The notes: generated by a model not told the origin, from the sequence alone. A stretch of DNA of 64,000 nt from Bacillota bacterium (GCA_023436585.1 JAEZIN010000028.1:620001-684000), one strand, 5' to 3'; shown: positions 24,740 to 33,902, numbered from the stretch's first letter. Program-made: numbers and translations.

Positions 24740-25875
24740 GGCGGCTGATTTGGCTGCTGATCGCCCTTCTCCTTTTCGTGCCCTCCGCCCGGGCCGGGGA
24801 ACTGGAGGAAGGCCTGAAAAACGTGCTGGATTCCCTGTCCGTGTCGGAGTTTCAAAAGGCGGTGGACAGCGTATCCGCCGAGCCTATCGACATCAAGGAT
24901 ACGGTGCTGAAGCTGGCGCGGGGGGAAATCACCTGGGATTTTGGCAAGCTGCTGGAGTCATTGGGCAACAGCCTGCTATCGGCGCTGACGGGCAGCATGT
25001 GGCGCATTACCAGGGTGCTGGTTCCGGCGGTGCTGTGCGCCATCCTGATGCACATGCGCGGCGCCTTCGCCAGGGACACCGTGGCGGAGATCAGCCGGTA
25101 CGTCTGCTTTTTGCTTGTGGCCATCTTCATGGTGCAGGATCTGACCGAGCACATCGCCCTGGCGCAAAGGACCATCGATCTGCTTTCGGGGGCGATGCAG
25201 AACCTGTTCCCGCTGCTGTTAACACTGCTGGCGGCGGTGGGCGGCACCGCCAGCGCCGCGTTCTTCCAGCCGGCGGTGGTGGCGGCCAGCGGCACCATGA
25301 CGTCGCTGATACGCAATGTGACCATGCCCTTTGCGGTGGGCGCGGCGGTGCTGATCATATTGGACCATGTGAGCGAAAAGCTGCATGTGAGCCGGCTGGC
25401 GTCGCTCTTTAAGCAAATGGCCAACTGGACGCTGGGCGTATCCTTCACGGTCTTTATCGGGGTGACCATGGTGCAGGGGTTGGGCACGGCCGCGGTGGAC
25501 GGCGTTTCCATTCGCACCGCCAAGTATGCCATCGACAATTTTGTGCCCATTGTGGGCGGCATGTTTGCCGATACGGTGGATACTTTGGTGGGCTGCTCGC
25601 TGCTGATCAAGAACGCTTTGGGTACCACGGGGCTGATGGTGCTGGTGGGCATCTGTATAACGCCCATGATCCAGGCGCTGTGCGCGGTTCTCATCTACAG
25701 GGTGTGCGCGGCCATATTGCAGCCCATGGCGGAAAGCAGCATTGTGGAATGCTTGTACGACTTTTCCAATGTGCTGATGCTGTTGTTTATCATCCAGCTT
25801 TCCATCAGCGCCATGTTTTTATTGTTGATTGCCCAGATGCTGGTGGTGGGAAACCTGACGGTGATGCTGCGGTAG
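24736..25875 (+). CDS. spoIIIAE: Stage III sporulation protein AE
   Basis: 379 residues from GTG 24736, overlapping the AD stop; the longer frame to 24613 is a shadow of AD. It opens with a signal sequence (RRLIWLLIALLLFVPSARA), followed by an extracellular helical segment and about seven membrane helices, including VGAAVLIILDHV and ITPMIQALCAVLIYR. It is the polytopic core of the SpoIIIA complex. Confidence 0.96.
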   Translation: MRRLIWLLIALLLFVPSARAGELEEGLKNVLDSLSVSEFQKAVDSVSAEPIDIKDTVLKLARGEITWDFGKLLESLGNSLLSALTGSMWRITRVLVPAVLCAILMHMRGAFARDTVAEISRYVCFLLVAIFMVQDLTEHIALAQRTIDLLSGAMQNLFPLLLTLLAAVGGTASAAFFQPAVVAASGTMTSLIRNVTMPFAVGAAVLIILDHVSEKLHVSRLASLFKQMANWTLGVSFTVFIGVTMVQGLGTAAVDGVSIRTAKYAIDNFVPIVGGMFADTVDTLVGCSLLIKNALGTTGLMVLVGICITPMIQALCAVLIYRVCAAILQPMAESSIVECLYDFSNVLMLLFIIQLSISAMFLLLIAQMLVVGNLTVMLR

Positions 25876-25885
25876 GAGGGTACCA

Positions 25886-26395
25886 ATGAACGCGTTTCTT
25901 CGGCAGATGGCGGTGCTGGGAATTTTGACCACCCTGGCGGAGCACCTTCTGCCGGAGGGGGGGCTTAGAAAAGCCGGGCGGATGGTGATGGGGCTTTTGA
26001 TGATGCTCACCATCCTGAACTCCTTGATGGATGTTTTGAAGTTGCCTCTTCCGGACGTCGCCGGCCTTGCGCGCTATCAGCAGCAGGCGGAGCTGAGGCT
26101 GAACCATGATCCCGGCAGCTACCGGGATGCTGTGATAGGCAGCCTTCGGCGCCAGGTGGAGGATGTCGCACAGCGGGCGGCGGAGGGCGCGGGGTATAAA
26201 GACGTAGGCGCTTCGGCCGAGGTCTCTTATGAGGGGGATATCACCGCCGTCCATTTGTGGATTACGGCGGCCGATGTTCCCGTGTTTCCGGGGGCTGGGC
26301 TTGAGCAAAGCGAGTATCAGAAGCTGAAGGAGCAGGTGGCCCTGGCGCTGTCGCTGCCGGAAAGCCTGATCCATGTGGAAGCGGGAGGGACGTGA
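25886..26395 (+). CDS. spoIIIAF: Stage III sporulation protein AF
   Basis: 169 residues. Two N-terminal helices (MAVLGILTTLAEHLL and MVMGLLMMLTILNSLMDVL) are followed by a soluble ring-building-motif domain. Its C-terminal end overlaps the binding site of AG. A TAGGAGGG site precedes the start. Confidence 0.94.
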   Translation: MNAFLRQMAVLGILTTLAEHLLPEGGLRKAGRMVMGLLMMLTILNSLMDVLKLPLPDVAGLARYQQQAELRLNHDPGSYRDAVIGSLRRQVEDVAQRAAEGAGYKDVGASAEVSYEGDITAVHLWITAADVPVFPGAGLEQSEYQKLKEQVALALSLPESLIHVEAGGT

Positions 26396-26396
26396 A

Positions 26397-26792
26397 GTGG
26401 CAAACCTGAAGGCACTGTGGGAGAAGTGGAAAGAAAAAAAGCATGGCCAGTGGCTGATTCTTGTGCTGCTTCTGGCGCTTTCCGGCGCTTTGCTTTTGAC
26501 CGATATGAACATATCCGGAGGGCAGACGGCCATGGAAAAGAGGATCGCGCAGGTGCTGTCCGCCATGGAGGGGTGTGGGAAAGTGGAGATTTCCATCTAT
26601 TATGGGCCGGAAAGTACGGACGTGTGGGGAGGGGAGAAGAAAAATACCCTTCCTATCGGTGCTGTGGTGGTGGCGGAGGGCGCCGATAAGATAGAAGTGC
26701 GGCTGATGCTGATGCGGGCCGCACAGACGCTGCTGGGGCTCGATCAACAGGCTATACAGGTGTTTCCGATGGGGGATAAACCGTCGGAGTAA
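26397..26792 (+). CDS. spoIIIAG: Stage III sporulation protein AG
   Basis: 131 residues from GTG 26397 with GGAGGG seven bases upstream; the ATG at 26373 lies within AF. One helix (WLILVLLLALSGALLL) is followed by the ring-forming domain with KVEISIYYGPES. SpoIIIAG forms a large ring in the intermembrane space. At 131 residues it is shorter than the roughly 200 residues usual elsewhere. Confidence 0.94.
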   Translation: MANLKALWEKWKEKKHGQWLILVLLLALSGALLLTDMNISGGQTAMEKRIAQVLSAMEGCGKVEISIYYGPESTDVWGGEKKNTLPIGAVVVAEGADKIEVRLMLMRAAQTLLGLDQQAIQVFPMGDKPSE

Positions 26793-26803
26793 GGAGGCTG
26801 CGT

Positions 26804-27331
26804 ATGTTTGAAAAGTTCAAGAAGCACAAGAACCTGATCTTCCTGTGTGTGCTGCTGGTGACGCTGGCAGGGTCGTACCTGTGGAACCAGTACCAGCAGG
26901 TGGCGGCCAAAACGGTGTCGCTGCCCATAAGCCGCACGGGGGAGCAAGCTGGGTCTACGCCAGCGCCTTCCGTAGTGAAGACGCCTCTTTCCACCTATCA
27001 GGAAAAGCGGGAATCCACGCGGCAGGCGGACATGGCCGCGCTGAAAACGCTGGCTGCCAATGACAAGGTGGATCAGGCGGCCCGAGACCAGGCCCAGGCG
27101 GAGCTGCTGGAAGTGATCCGCTGCCGGGAAAGTGAGCTGGCCATTGAAGGCGCGCTTACCGGGGCAGGCCTGGCCCCCTGTGTGGCCGTGGTCCAGCGCG
27201 GCGCTGTGACCGTGCTGGTGGAGAAAAAGGAGCTGACTCAGACGGAAGCCACCATGATACTGACCCTGGCCGCCGCGCATACCGGGGAAACGCCGGAAAA
27301 CATACGGATCATGGCGGGAAATATGATATGA
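26804..27331 (+). CDS. spoIIIAH: Stage III sporulation protein AH
   Basis: 175 residues. One N-terminal helix (NLIFLCVLLVTLAGSYLW), a linker, and a ring-building domain (the C-terminal ELAIEGALTGAGLAPC and VLVEKKELTQTEATMI) that in other species docks with forespore SpoIIQ. It is the last gene of the operon. A hairpin and a repeat field follow. Confidence 0.96.
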   Translation: MFEKFKKHKNLIFLCVLLVTLAGSYLWNQYQQVAAKTVSLPISRTGEQAGSTPAPSVVKTPLSTYQEKRESTRQADMAALKTLAANDKVDQAARDQAQAELLEVIRCRESELAIEGALTGAGLAPCVAVVQRGAVTVLVEKKELTQTEATMILTLAAAHTGETPENIRIMAGNMI

Positions 27332-27334
27332 TAT

Positions 27335-27362
27335 TCGCGAAATGGCAGAGCCATTTTCGCGA
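27335..27362 (+). terminator. Hairpin at end of spoIIIA operon
   Basis: TCGCGAAATGGC and GCCATTTTCGCGA around AGA (one bulge), directly after the stop. The T-run is lacking. Confidence 0.5.
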
Positions 27363-27368
27363 GCTTTG

Positions 27369-27540
27369 CACGATTTCCTTGTGAGGTTTTACGCCATCCT
27401 GCGCTTCGCTTGGATAGCGCAATCTCACGGCCAGGAAATCGTGTAAGGAATGCTTGCTTCGCAAACGCCCCGCCCCTCCGGCGAGGCCGGAGGAGACGAT
27501 TTTATAACGAGGAGGCCGCGGCCCCCTCGTTGCTCCCCCT
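27369..27540 (+). repeat. Family B repeat, full form (B2)
   Basis: Four hairpins in order. CACGATTTCCT with AGGAAATCGTG (27369-27443). GCTTGC with GCAAAC. CCTCCGGC with GCCGGAGG (27475-27493). ACGATTTTATAACGAGG closing with CCTCGTT, then TGCTCCC. It is the longest copy in this orientation. Confidence 0.75.
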
Positions 27541-27633
27541 TGGATTATGAATGTAAAAATAAAGAGAGAGCAATAAAGCACATTGAAAATGAAAAGGAAT
27601 AATGGCGCAAATATAAAGCATGGTTAAGGGAGG

Positions 27634-27691
27634 GTTTCGCATCTGCGGATGCGACCAGGGCTTTCCGGTCGCCCTGGATCTTCGGGGCCAT
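27634..27691 (+). repeat. Family A repeat, short form (A8)
   Basis: CGCATC, TGCG, GATGCG. The second stem is shortened on both arms to CCAGGGC and GCCCTGG. Confidence 0.85.
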
Positions 27692-27728
27692 CTCTAAATA
27701 GTGGTGCTATGACACATGGTTAAGAGAG

Positions 27729-27791
27729 GATATCGCATCTGCGGATGCGACCAGGGCTTTCCGGTCGCCCTGGACCTTCGGGGCCATCTCT
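27729..27791 (+). repeat. Family A repeat, short form (A9)
   Basis: Near-identical to A8, including the shortened CCAGGGC/GCCCTGG stem. The linker (TCTAAATAATGGCGCTATGA-type) repeats on each side, so A8-A10 form a tandem set. Confidence 0.85.
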
Positions 27792-27825
27792 AAATAATGG
27801 CGCTATGATACATGGCTAAGAGAGG

Positions 27826-27978
27826 ATATCGCATCTTTCATCGGCTTTCTCCGCCCTGCCCATTGCCGCCACAGGCGGCGACAGGGCTTCGAAACCTTTC
27901 GCTTGATTCATCCATTCGGCCCATTTCCGCCACTGGCGGGGGCGGTGTTCCAGAGTCCTGGACCTTCGGGGCTATCCC
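27826..27978 (+). repeat. Degenerate long family A repeat (A10)
   Basis: Begins TATCGCATC and then jumps into the insert region with two CCGCCAC-type palindromes. Ends GTCCTGGACCTTCGGGG. The first hairpin is lost. Confidence 0.6.
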
Positions 27979-28050
27979 TAATAAGTACTTAATAGTGCTA
28001 GTACAGTAAAATGCGAAGTGGAAGAGCATCGCATAGGCTCTCATTCAGCG

Positions 28051-28186
28051 GGGAGTAAAGAGGGGCCGAAGCCCCTCTTTTGTAATCGTGTCGCCTGGCT
28101 TTGCCAGGCGCGCGGGGCGCTTGCGGAGCAAGCTTTCCTTACACGGTTCACTGCCCGTGAAGCCAAGCTTTACAAGTGAACCGTGC
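28051..28186 (-). repeat. Family B repeat, full form, reverse orientation (B3)
   Basis: Same four-hairpin order as B2, read on the minus strand. CACGGTTCAC/GTGAACCGTG (28142-28185), GCTTGC/GCAAGC (28119-28133), CGCCTGGC/GCCAGGCG (28092-28110), AAAGAGGGGC/GCCCCTCTTT (28057-28080), then ACTCCC. Each stem differs from B2 on both arms. Confidence 0.75.
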
Positions 28187-28193
28187 AAAAAAT

Positions 28194-28238
28194 CGTGCAA
28201 TGACAGCCAATTGCATGTCCTTTGGCTGAGATTGCACG
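28194..28238 (+). repeat. Inverted repeat before the RseC-like gene
   Basis: CGTGCAAT and ATTGCACG with CAGCCA/TGGCTG inside. The outer arms match those at 20098-20147. Confidence 0.5.
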
Positions 28239-28311
28239 AAATTGTTGTATGTGTTATGATAATTCCGGGCATGCTTATTGGGACGGCGTGCCGGGAAGAA
28301 GGCAAGCGACA

Positions 28312-28710
28312 ATGGAACAAACAGGAGAAGTCATTGAAGTGAAAAACGGTCTTTTGACCGTTCAGTTTTGCAGGCCGGAAGCGTGTGAAAATTGCAAGGC
28401 CTGCACCGGGGAAAAACGCAAGGCCCTTTTGCAGATTCCAGGGGACGCCCAGGTGGGCGATACGGTGACCGTCAGCATACCGGAGGGGCAAGTGGCCAAA
28501 GCGTCACTCCTGGCCTATTTCATGCCGCTGTGCGGGTTGATGCTGGGGCTGTTCTTAGGCTTCGCGCTGGGCGGAGATATATCCGCCATCATCGGCGCGG
28601 CCGCCGGCCTTGTCCTGAGCATACTGGTTTTAAGGCTGCTGGATGTGCGCCTGCGTAAGGATGACAGATGGGTGCCCAGGCTGATTGCGGTGGAAAAAAA
28701 GCAAGCATAG
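28312..28710 (+). CDS. RseC/MucC-like SoxR-reducing system protein
   Basis: 132 residues from ATG 28312. A small N-terminal domain carries a cysteine cluster (CRPEACENCKAC), followed by two transmembrane helices (ASLLAYFMPLCGLMLGLFLG and IIGAAAGLVLSILVL) and a basic tail. This is the RseC family layout. In other bacteria the protein works with the Rnf/Rsx electron-transport complex. No rnf genes are adjacent here. It has its own terminator. Confidence 0.88.
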   Translation: MEQTGEVIEVKNGLLTVQFCRPEACENCKACTGEKRKALLQIPGDAQVGDTVTVSIPEGQVAKASLLAYFMPLCGLMLGLFLGFALGGDISAIIGAAAGLVLSILVLRLLDVRLRKDDRWVPRLIAVEKKQA

Positions 28711-28797
28711 CGCTTACGAAAATCAAACAGAAGGGAAATACAGGGCCGAAGAATGGGGACAAGCCTGCAGAATGAAGGTGTATTTTGCGATTCATCC

Positions 28798-28852
28798 AAA
28801 AAATCCATCGAAAATTCGCTGCCCGCAGCGTTCATTTCGATGGATTTTTACT
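28798..28852 (+). terminator. Strong terminator after RseC-like gene
   Basis: AATCCATCGAAA and TTTCGATGGATT enclose a small CGCTG/CAGCG hairpin. TTTTT follows. Confidence 0.85.
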
Positions 28853-28871
28853 GGTAAGCCGCTATGAACTG

Positions 28872-28880
28872 TGATATAAT
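28872..28880 (+). promoter_or_regulatory. Extended -10 promoter of RNase J gene
   Basis: TG, one base, TATAAT at 28875-28880, with no good -35. It implies an untranslated leader of about 245 bases. Confidence 0.6.
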
Positions 28881-28904
28881 AGGTTGAGTGCATGGGAACC
28901 GTTG

Positions 28905-28979
28905 GTTGCCTATCTTGGGACAACCGATATGTGCGGATGATACGGAGCGTTCCCTGATCTTTTTATAAGGATCAGGAAC
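28905..28979 (+). promoter_or_regulatory. Structured leader of RNase J gene
   Basis: A first hairpin pairs GGTTG with CAACC (about 28908-28926). A second pairs GTTCC plus TGATC with GATCA plus GGAAC (28949-28979, one bulge). No terminator tail. A long structured leader would suit autoregulation by RNase J, but that is inference. Confidence 0.45.
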
Positions 28980-29133
28980 ATCTTCGTTAAATAAAACATA
29001 GGAAAACGGTAAATAGGAGTCCGGCTGAAAATGGCCGCCGTGCAGTGTTGCCGGCGTTGCGTTTTTGCGTACTTTTTCCCAGATCAGAAATTGTTATTTA
29101 GGAATATTTGGAAACCATGAAAGGAGGTTTCTT

Positions 29134-30795
29134 GTGGCATCTAAGGGAAAACTTCGTATCATACCCCTGGGCGGCGTGGATGGCATCGGCAAGAACATCA
29201 CAGCCTACGAGTATGAGGACGATATCATTGTTGTTGACTGCGGTTCCATGTTCCCCAAGGAGGATATGCTGGGCATCGACTTGGTCATACCCGACGTGAG
29301 CTACCTTGTGGGCAAGAAGGAAAATGTGCGGGGGTACGTGTTCACCCATGGTCATGAAGACCATATCGGCGCCGTCCCTTACGTTTTGAAGCAGGTGCCC
29401 GCCCCGCTGTATGGCACGCGCCTGACGCTGGCGCTGGTGGACTTGAAGTTCAAGGAGCACCGTGTCTCCGGTATCCCGATGAATGTGGTGCAGCCCAGGG
29501 ACGAGATTCAATTGGGCAAATTCTCTGTGCGCTTCATCAAGGTCAGCCATTCCATCGCCGGGGCGACGGCCCTGGCCATCACCTGCCCTGCGGGCACGGT
29601 GGTAATATCCGGCGACTTCAAGATTGACTTTACCCCCATTGACGGGGAAGTGACCGACCTGCCTTCCTTCGCCGAAATCGGCGACCGGGGTGTTCTGGCG
29701 TTCCTGTGCGAATCCACCAATGTGGAGCGCCCGGGCTACACCATGAGCGAGCGCAAGGTGGGGGAGACATTTTTCAAGCTGTTTGAAAAGGCCCAGGGCC
29801 GTGTCATCGTGGCTATGTTCGCCAGCAACATCCACCGCATCCAGATGATGATCGACAACGCCGTGCGCTTTGGCCGCAAGGTATGCTTCATCGGCCGCAG
29901 TATGATCAGCGTGAGCCGCGTGGCCATGCAGATCGGTGAACTGACGATTCCGGAAGGCTATCTGGTGGAGATGGACGATATTGACATCTATCCGGATGAC
30001 CAGCTTTTGGTGATCACCACCGGCAGCCAGGGCGAGGCCATGAGCGGCCTGACCCGCATGGCCTTCAATGAGCACCGCAAGCTGCAAATACGGCCCAGTG
30101 ACATGGTTATTCTATCAGCGACACCGATTCCCGGCAATGAAAAGAGTGTGGCCAGGGTCATTAACCAGTTGTACCGCTGCGGGGCGGAGGTCATCTATTC
30201 CGCTTTGGAGGCGGTGCACGTTTCCGGACACGCCTGCCAGGAGGAACTGAAGCTTTTGCACGTGCTGGTCCGGCCGCAATACTTCATTCCCATCCACGGC
30301 GAGTACCGCATGCTCTGGCAGCATGCCGAGCTGGCGGAATCGCTGGGCATGAACCGCAAGAACATCGTCATACCGGAATTGGGCCAGGTCATTGAGATGA
30401 ATGATACCACCCTGGCCATTGCCGAGACGGTGCCTACCGGCGGCGTGCTGGTGGATGGCCTGGGCATCGGCGACGTGGGCAATGTGGTGCTGCGTGACCG
30501 CAAGCATCTGTCCCAGGATGGGCTGATCATCATCGTCATGGCCATCGACAGGGATAGAGGCGCGCTTGTTTCCGGGCCGGATGTCATCAGCCGCGGCTTT
30601 GTGTATGTGCGGGAGAATGAGGACATCATTGAATCCACCCGTGATCTCGTGCGCGGCATCATCGTGTCCTACGGCAAGCTGGACGGAAGCGACTGGATGC
30701 CCATGAAGAACCGCATCAAGGATGAGCTGCACCGCTACATCTATGAAAAGATCAAGCGCAATCCCATGGTTTTGCCGATCATCGTAGAGATATAA
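29134..30795 (+). CDS. rnj: Ribonuclease J
   Basis: 553 residues from GTG 29134 with AAAGGAGG just upstream. The metallo-beta-lactamase/beta-CASP nuclease has the zinc motif THGHEDHIGAVP near residue 73, SGDFKIDFTP, the CEST motif, VSGHA and the PIHGEYRM segment. It degrades and matures mRNA with 5'-3' exonuclease and endonuclease activity in the cytoplasm. Family members have a C-terminal domain, which is present here. The gene has a long hairpin-bearing leader and a strong terminator, so it is probably monocistronic. Confidence 0.97.
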   Translation: MASKGKLRIIPLGGVDGIGKNITAYEYEDDIIVVDCGSMFPKEDMLGIDLVIPDVSYLVGKKENVRGYVFTHGHEDHIGAVPYVLKQVPAPLYGTRLTLALVDLKFKEHRVSGIPMNVVQPRDEIQLGKFSVRFIKVSHSIAGATALAITCPAGTVVISGDFKIDFTPIDGEVTDLPSFAEIGDRGVLAFLCESTNVERPGYTMSERKVGETFFKLFEKAQGRVIVAMFASNIHRIQMMIDNAVRFGRKVCFIGRSMISVSRVAMQIGELTIPEGYLVEMDDIDIYPDDQLLVITTGSQGEAMSGLTRMAFNEHRKLQIRPSDMVILSATPIPGNEKSVARVINQLYRCGAEVIYSALEAVHVSGHACQEELKLLHVLVRPQYFIPIHGEYRMLWQHAELAESLGMNRKNIVIPELGQVIEMNDTTLAIAETVPTGGVLVDGLGIGDVGNVVLRDRKHLSQDGLIIIVMAIDRDRGALVSGPDVISRGFVYVRENEDIIESTRDLVRGIIVSYGKLDGSDWMPMKNRIKDELHRYIYEKIKRNPMVLPIIVEI

Positions 30796-30802
30796 AGCAC
30801 TT

Positions 30803-30835
30803 CGAGAAAATGACCTGGTCATTTTCTCGATTTTT
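30803..30835 (+). terminator. Rho-independent terminator of RNase J gene
   Basis: Perfect 12-bp stem CGAGAAAATGAC/GTCATTTTCTCG with a 3-base loop. ATTTTTT follows. Confidence 0.92.
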
Positions 30836-31087
30836 CGCTTTACTTCTGTCGTGCTGCACAATCATCAGTTGCAATGTATGCATTGGTATGCATTTGGGCC
30901 TTCCCCCTAAGGGGAGGAATGATTCGTTTGTTTCGAACCTTGTTTAGCCTGACGAGAGTGGGCTGCGGTTCCCTTTTTGCCCCACGAATTGAAAGCGGCC
31001 CCAACCCACTAAATGGGCTGGGGTCAAATCCTATTTTATCTGCAATCTTTTATACGGTACGTGCGTTTTATCAGGGAGGGACAAACC

Positions 31088-31435
31088 ATGCAATACGGCA
31101 AGGCCCACGAGCTGGCCCGGGACATACAGGGCAGCGAGGAATATCAAACCTACGCAAGGCTGAAGGAATCCGTTCTGGCGGATGAAACAAACAAAGCGCT
31201 TTTGACGGAATACAAAAAAATGCAGACCAGGCTTCAAATGGCCGCCATGTCACAATCGGGCGGCCATGAAGAGGAGATGCAGCGTTTTTCGCAGCTGACG
31301 GCGCTATTGTTTGCCAGCCAGGAAGTATCGGCGTATCTGCTGGCCGAAATGCGGCTGCAGCAGGCGTTAGGCGACATCTTTAAGATACTGACGGATGCGG
31401 CCGGGCTGGACTTTCAGCTGCCGGGCCTGGAATAG
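31088..31435 (+). CDS. YlbF/YmcA family regulator
   Basis: 115 residues from ATG 31088 behind GGGAGGG. All-helical, with the segments GKAHELARDIQGSEEY, KALLTEYKKMQTRLQ and LLAEMRLQQALGDIFKIL typical of Com_YlbF. In B. subtilis such proteins form the Y-complex that adjusts RNase Y. Here the gene lies just after RNase J and starts the run into mltG, 24 bases ahead of it. A CCCCA/TGGGG hairpin occurs upstream at 30998-31023. Confidence 0.9.
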   Translation: MQYGKAHELARDIQGSEEYQTYARLKESVLADETNKALLTEYKKMQTRLQMAAMSQSGGHEEEMQRFSQLTALLFASQEVSAYLLAEMRLQQALGDIFKILTDAAGLDFQLPGLE

Positions 31436-31458
31436 GCGGTACACAAGGAGGCTTCCCC

Positions 31459-32646
31459 ATGAAAAAACGCGGACCCAAAAAGGATTATACCCACCAGTCC
31501 CTGCGGGACGAGCGGGAGTACGGCCTGTATTGGTACAGCGGCCTTTGGCATATGCTAAGGCCCATTTTGATTGTTGTGATATCTCTTGTCGCGGTGGTGG
31601 GCATATCCATGGCGGGCTGGAACTGGGTATACAGCCATTATCTGGCCCCGGTGGATATCACCAATACCGCCCCCATCAGCTTCACGGTGGAGAACGGCAA
31701 CAGCCTGACAAAGGTGGCCACCAACCTGGAAAACCTGAGCCTGGTGCGCAACAAGACCATATTCAAGTATTACTGCGACTTTATCGGCCTCGGCCAGAAG
31801 ATACAGGCGGGGGAATACCAATTGACCCGCGCCATGACCATCGACCAGATCGCCAACCAATTGACCACGGGCGACGGCAAGCCCATCACCACCAAGATCA
31901 CCGTCATCCCCGGCTGGACGATTCAGGACATCGCCAACAAGCTGTTTACCGACGGCATCATCAAGAACAAGGAAGAATTTTTGGAGATGTGCCGCAGCGG
32001 CAAGGACTTTGGCGAGTACTACTATGTGAGCGACGTACTGGCCAGCCCCAACGTGGGCCAGCGCAAGTTCGTGCTGGAAGGATACCTGTCCCCCAACACC
32101 TACGAGGTATACACCGACGCCACCCCCGCGGATATCGTGCGCAAGCTGCTTTCCCAGACGGAAGTGGTGTATCCGTCCTCCTTCCATGAGCGCGCGGAGC
32201 AGCTGAACATGACCATGGATCAGGTGCTGACCATGGCCTCCCTGATTGAGAAGGAAGCCAAGGAGCCCGACTTTGCCAGGGTGTCGGCCGTGTTCCACAA
32301 CCGCCTGAAGGATAACATGAAGCTGGGCAGCGATGTGACCATCCACTACATCACGGGGGTCAGGCGCATGTCGCTGACCAACGATGACCTGAACGCCAAT
32401 TCTCCCTACAACACCTACAAATATTCCGGCCTGCCTTTGGGCCCAATCTGCAGTCCCTCCGCAGCGGCCATCCAGGCGGCGCTGTATCCTGATGAGACGT
32501 TTGTGGCCGACAAGTACCTGTACTTCTGCAGCAAGGACCCCAACACGGGCGAACTGCACTTCTCCAAGACGATAGAGGAGCATAACCAGGCCGTGGCCAT
32601 TTATGCGCCGCTGTGGAAAGCGTACGACGAGAGCAGAGGTCTTTGA
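31459..32646 (+). CDS. mltG: Endolytic murein transglycosylase MltG
   Basis: 395 residues. A cytoplasmic basic start and one transmembrane helix (about residues 33-57) are followed by a LysM-like region, then the YceG catalytic domain. ASLIEKEAK holds the catalytic glutamate, and YLSPNTYEVY and LGSDVTIHY are family motifs. It cuts nascent glycan strands outside the membrane. AAGGAGG before ATG. It sits between ylbF-like and U32 genes, a common Firmicutes arrangement. Confidence 0.96.
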   Translation: MKKRGPKKDYTHQSLRDEREYGLYWYSGLWHMLRPILIVVISLVAVVGISMAGWNWVYSHYLAPVDITNTAPISFTVENGNSLTKVATNLENLSLVRNKTIFKYYCDFIGLGQKIQAGEYQLTRAMTIDQIANQLTTGDGKPITTKITVIPGWTIQDIANKLFTDGIIKNKEEFLEMCRSGKDFGEYYYVSDVLASPNVGQRKFVLEGYLSPNTYEVYTDATPADIVRKLLSQTEVVYPSSFHERAEQLNMTMDQVLTMASLIEKEAKEPDFARVSAVFHNRLKDNMKLGSDVTIHYITGVRRMSLTNDDLNANSPYNTYKYSGLPLGPICSPSAAAIQAALYPDETFVADKYLYFCSKDPNTGELHFSKTIEEHNQAVAIYAPLWKAYDESRGL

Positions 32647-32648
32647 TC

Positions 32649-33902
32649 GTGACAAATCACCGAAGAAACACCGTGCCGGAGCTGTTGGCTCCGGCCGGAG
32701 GCATGTCCCAGCTATTGGCGGCGCTGCACTTTGGGGCGGACGCCGTCTACGGCGGCATGCAAAGATATGGCCTGCGGGCCTTTGCAGGGAATTTTTCGGC
32801 AGAAACATTGCCGCAGGCGGTAAATAAGTGTCACGAGGCGGGAAAAAGGTTCTATTTGACCCTGAACATATATCCGTTTGACGAAGATATGGATGGGATT
32901 TTATCGGCTGCGCGGTTTGCTTTGGATTGCGGCGTGGATGCCGCCATCGTAAGCGACCTTGGCGCGGTTTCGCTGCTGCGGGAGGAGCTGCCTTCTCTGC
33001 CCCTGCACATCAGCACTCAGGCCAATACACTGAACAGCCGGGCCGCCGCGGTATGGCACGGCCTGGGCGCTCAAAGGGTGATCCTGGCCAGGGAAATGAA
33101 CCTTGACCAAATCGCGGAGCTTCGGAGAAATGTACCGGCCGGCCTGGAGTTGGAGGCGTTTGTGCATGGCGCCGCCTGCATGGCCTATTCCGGGCGCTGT
33201 CTACTCAGCAACTATATGACCGGCCGGGGCGCCAACCAGGGCGCCTGCGCCCAAGCCTGCCGCTGGCGCTACCGTGTGGTGGAAGAAAAGCGGCCGGGGG
33301 AATACTTTCCCGTATGCGAGGATGAAAACGGGACGTATATCTTTTCCGCCCAGGATATAAACGCCATGGCGCTTTTGCCAAGGCTGCGGGACTGCGGCCT
33401 TTCTTCCCTTAAAATCGAGGGACGCATGAAAACGGAGTACTATGTGGCTACCGTTGTTTCGGCCTACCGCCGGGGGCTTGATGCCCTAAAGGAAGGCGAT
33501 GAGGCTTTTTATGCGTTGCTGCCGGAGCTGGAAAAGGAACTGAATAAGGCCAGCCATCGGCCTGTGAATACGGGCTTCTTTATGGGTGATCCTAAACCAT
33601 GCGGCGGAGCGGAAGGCTTTACCCAATCCATGGAGTACGTGGGCAGGGTAATATCCGCCGCCAAAGTGGGGGAGGACGCAACTGTAGAACTGAAAAACCG
33701 CTTTTATGTGGGGGATGAGCTGGAAGTGCTGACGCCCTCGGGCAGCCATGCGTACAAGCCTGAAGCGATCCGGCTGCAAAGTACAGGCGATGAAGTACAA
33801 AGTCATGGCGTGGCGGGAACAATGCTTGTCATGGCCTTCCCGTTTGATGTTTCGGAAGGGGATATTGTAAGGGGGCCGGTGCGGAACCATGTGCCTGCGT
33901 GA
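32649..33902 (+). CDS. Peptidase U32 family protein (tRNA hydroxylation, TrhP-like)
   Basis: 417 residues from GTG 32649, 2 bases after mltG, with AGAGGT as binding site. The U32 core shows ELLAPAGGMSQLLAALHFGADAVYGG-type start, FVHGAACMAYSGRCLLSNY, the cysteine quartet around GACAQACRWRY, and KIEGRMKTEYYVA. The C-terminal U32 beta domain follows. Characterised relatives hydroxylate tRNA uridine-34 or 23S rRNA rather than cleave peptides. Co-transcribed with mltG. Confidence 0.93.
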   Translation: MTNHRRNTVPELLAPAGGMSQLLAALHFGADAVYGGMQRYGLRAFAGNFSAETLPQAVNKCHEAGKRFYLTLNIYPFDEDMDGILSAARFALDCGVDAAIVSDLGAVSLLREELPSLPLHISTQANTLNSRAAAVWHGLGAQRVILAREMNLDQIAELRRNVPAGLELEAFVHGAACMAYSGRCLLSNYMTGRGANQGACAQACRWRYRVVEEKRPGEYFPVCEDENGTYIFSAQDINAMALLPRLRDCGLSSLKIEGRMKTEYYVATVVSAYRRGLDALKEGDEAFYALLPELEKELNKASHRPVNTGFFMGDPKPCGGAEGFTQSMEYVGRVISAAKVGEDATVELKNRFYVGDELEVLTPSGSHAYKPEAIRLQSTGDEVQSHGVAGTMLVMAFPFDVSEGDIVRGPVRNHVPA

